NCBI GenBank assembly: GCA_900759325.1
Contig: CAAEUW010000056.1
Span: forward strand, 1 to 6,874
DNA: 6,874 nt
Origin: an uncultured Peptostreptococcus sp.
GTDB lineage: Bacteria > Bacillota > Clostridia > Peptostreptococcales > Peptostreptococcaceae
Direction of reading: 5' to 3'
The notes under the pieces were generated by a model. The model did not search any database. It saw only the letters and a list, made by a program, of their open reading frames with translations, and had not been told where the DNA came from. Position 1 is the first letter of the stretch. Every line of letters begins with the position of its first letter. The position numbers and the translations under genes are program-made. Positions 6,797 to 6,874 of this stretch are shown piece by piece.

Positions 6797-6874
6797 ATAA
6801 CGTTGGTGATAATTTAAATCAATAAAATCTATTAAATTATGCGGCAGCATCCATAGCAAACTTATAGCTATGGA
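6784..6874. mobile_element. Right copy of 91-bp inverted repeat; probable IS end (ISL3-like)
   Basis: This is the exact inverted copy of 4-94, beginning with GGCTCT and running to the end of the window, so the element continues beyond. The 8 bp next to the left copy (ACAAATAA, 95-102) and next to the right copy (GAATTTTC, 6776-6783) differ. The two copies are therefore not the ends of one element that duplicated its target around this segment. The other ends, where target duplications could be tested, are outside. No transposase coding sequence is visible in these 91 bp. Confidence 0.6.

Noticed and set aside
1..6874. A linear replicon with inverted terminal repeats and hairpin tips.
   Set aside because: The contents are one core metabolic gene and one signalling gene with no replication genes. 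The repeat boundary looks like an IS terminus, and the left end has three extra bases beyond the repeat.

Overview
The window looks like chromosomal DNA from a strictly anaerobic, low-GC Gram-positive bacterium (Bacillota, probably Clostridia). The reasons are AT-rich intergenic DNA, near-consensus sigma-A promoters, strong GGAGG-type ribosome binding sites, AGA/TTA/ATA-rich codon use, and a single-chain pyruvate:ferredoxin oxidoreductase of clostridial length. I cannot name the genus from sequence alone.

Layout. (1) Positions 4-94 are one copy of a 91-bp repeat whose exact inverted copy fills 6784-6874. Both copies end, facing inward, in GGCTCT, which resembles an insertion-sequence terminus (ISL3-like). 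The window therefore seems to be the unique DNA between two oppositely oriented copies of one IS, cut where each copy continues outside. (2) 161-625, minus strand: an unrecognised 154-residue soluble protein. (3) 626-762: a divergent intergenic region with the promoter and RBS of the next gene. (4) 763-2532, plus: a cytoplasmic GAF plus SpoIIE/RsbU-type (PPM) serine phosphatase of 589 residues, followed by a rho-independent terminator at 2614-2655. (5) 2656-3110: a gene-free region of about 450 bp holding a perfect 11-bp-arm palindrome, a good promoter (TTGATT-17-TATAAT) and a roughly 230-nt leader with a stem-loop. (6) 3111-6644, plus: pyruvate:ferredoxin oxidoreductase (nifJ/por), 1177 residues, with every catalytic and cluster-ligand motif intact. 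(7) 6687-6742: its terminator. Beyond that, the -35 box inside the right repeat and a -10 box in the flanking DNA form a possible antisense hybrid promoter.

How the parts work together. The three genes appear to be separate transcription units. The oxidoreductase is core energy metabolism: it converts pyruvate to acetyl-CoA and reduced ferredoxin. The phosphatase is a signalling protein, probably acting on an anti-sigma-factor antagonist, but no partner gene is present. I see no metabolic link between the two beyond proximity.

I found no CRISPR array, tRNA, rRNA, recognisable riboswitch or clear new defence or biosynthetic system. The points most worth a second look are the inverted IS-like ends and their outward promoter, the palindrome upstream of the nifJ promoter, and the exclusive use of CAG for glutamine in nifJ.
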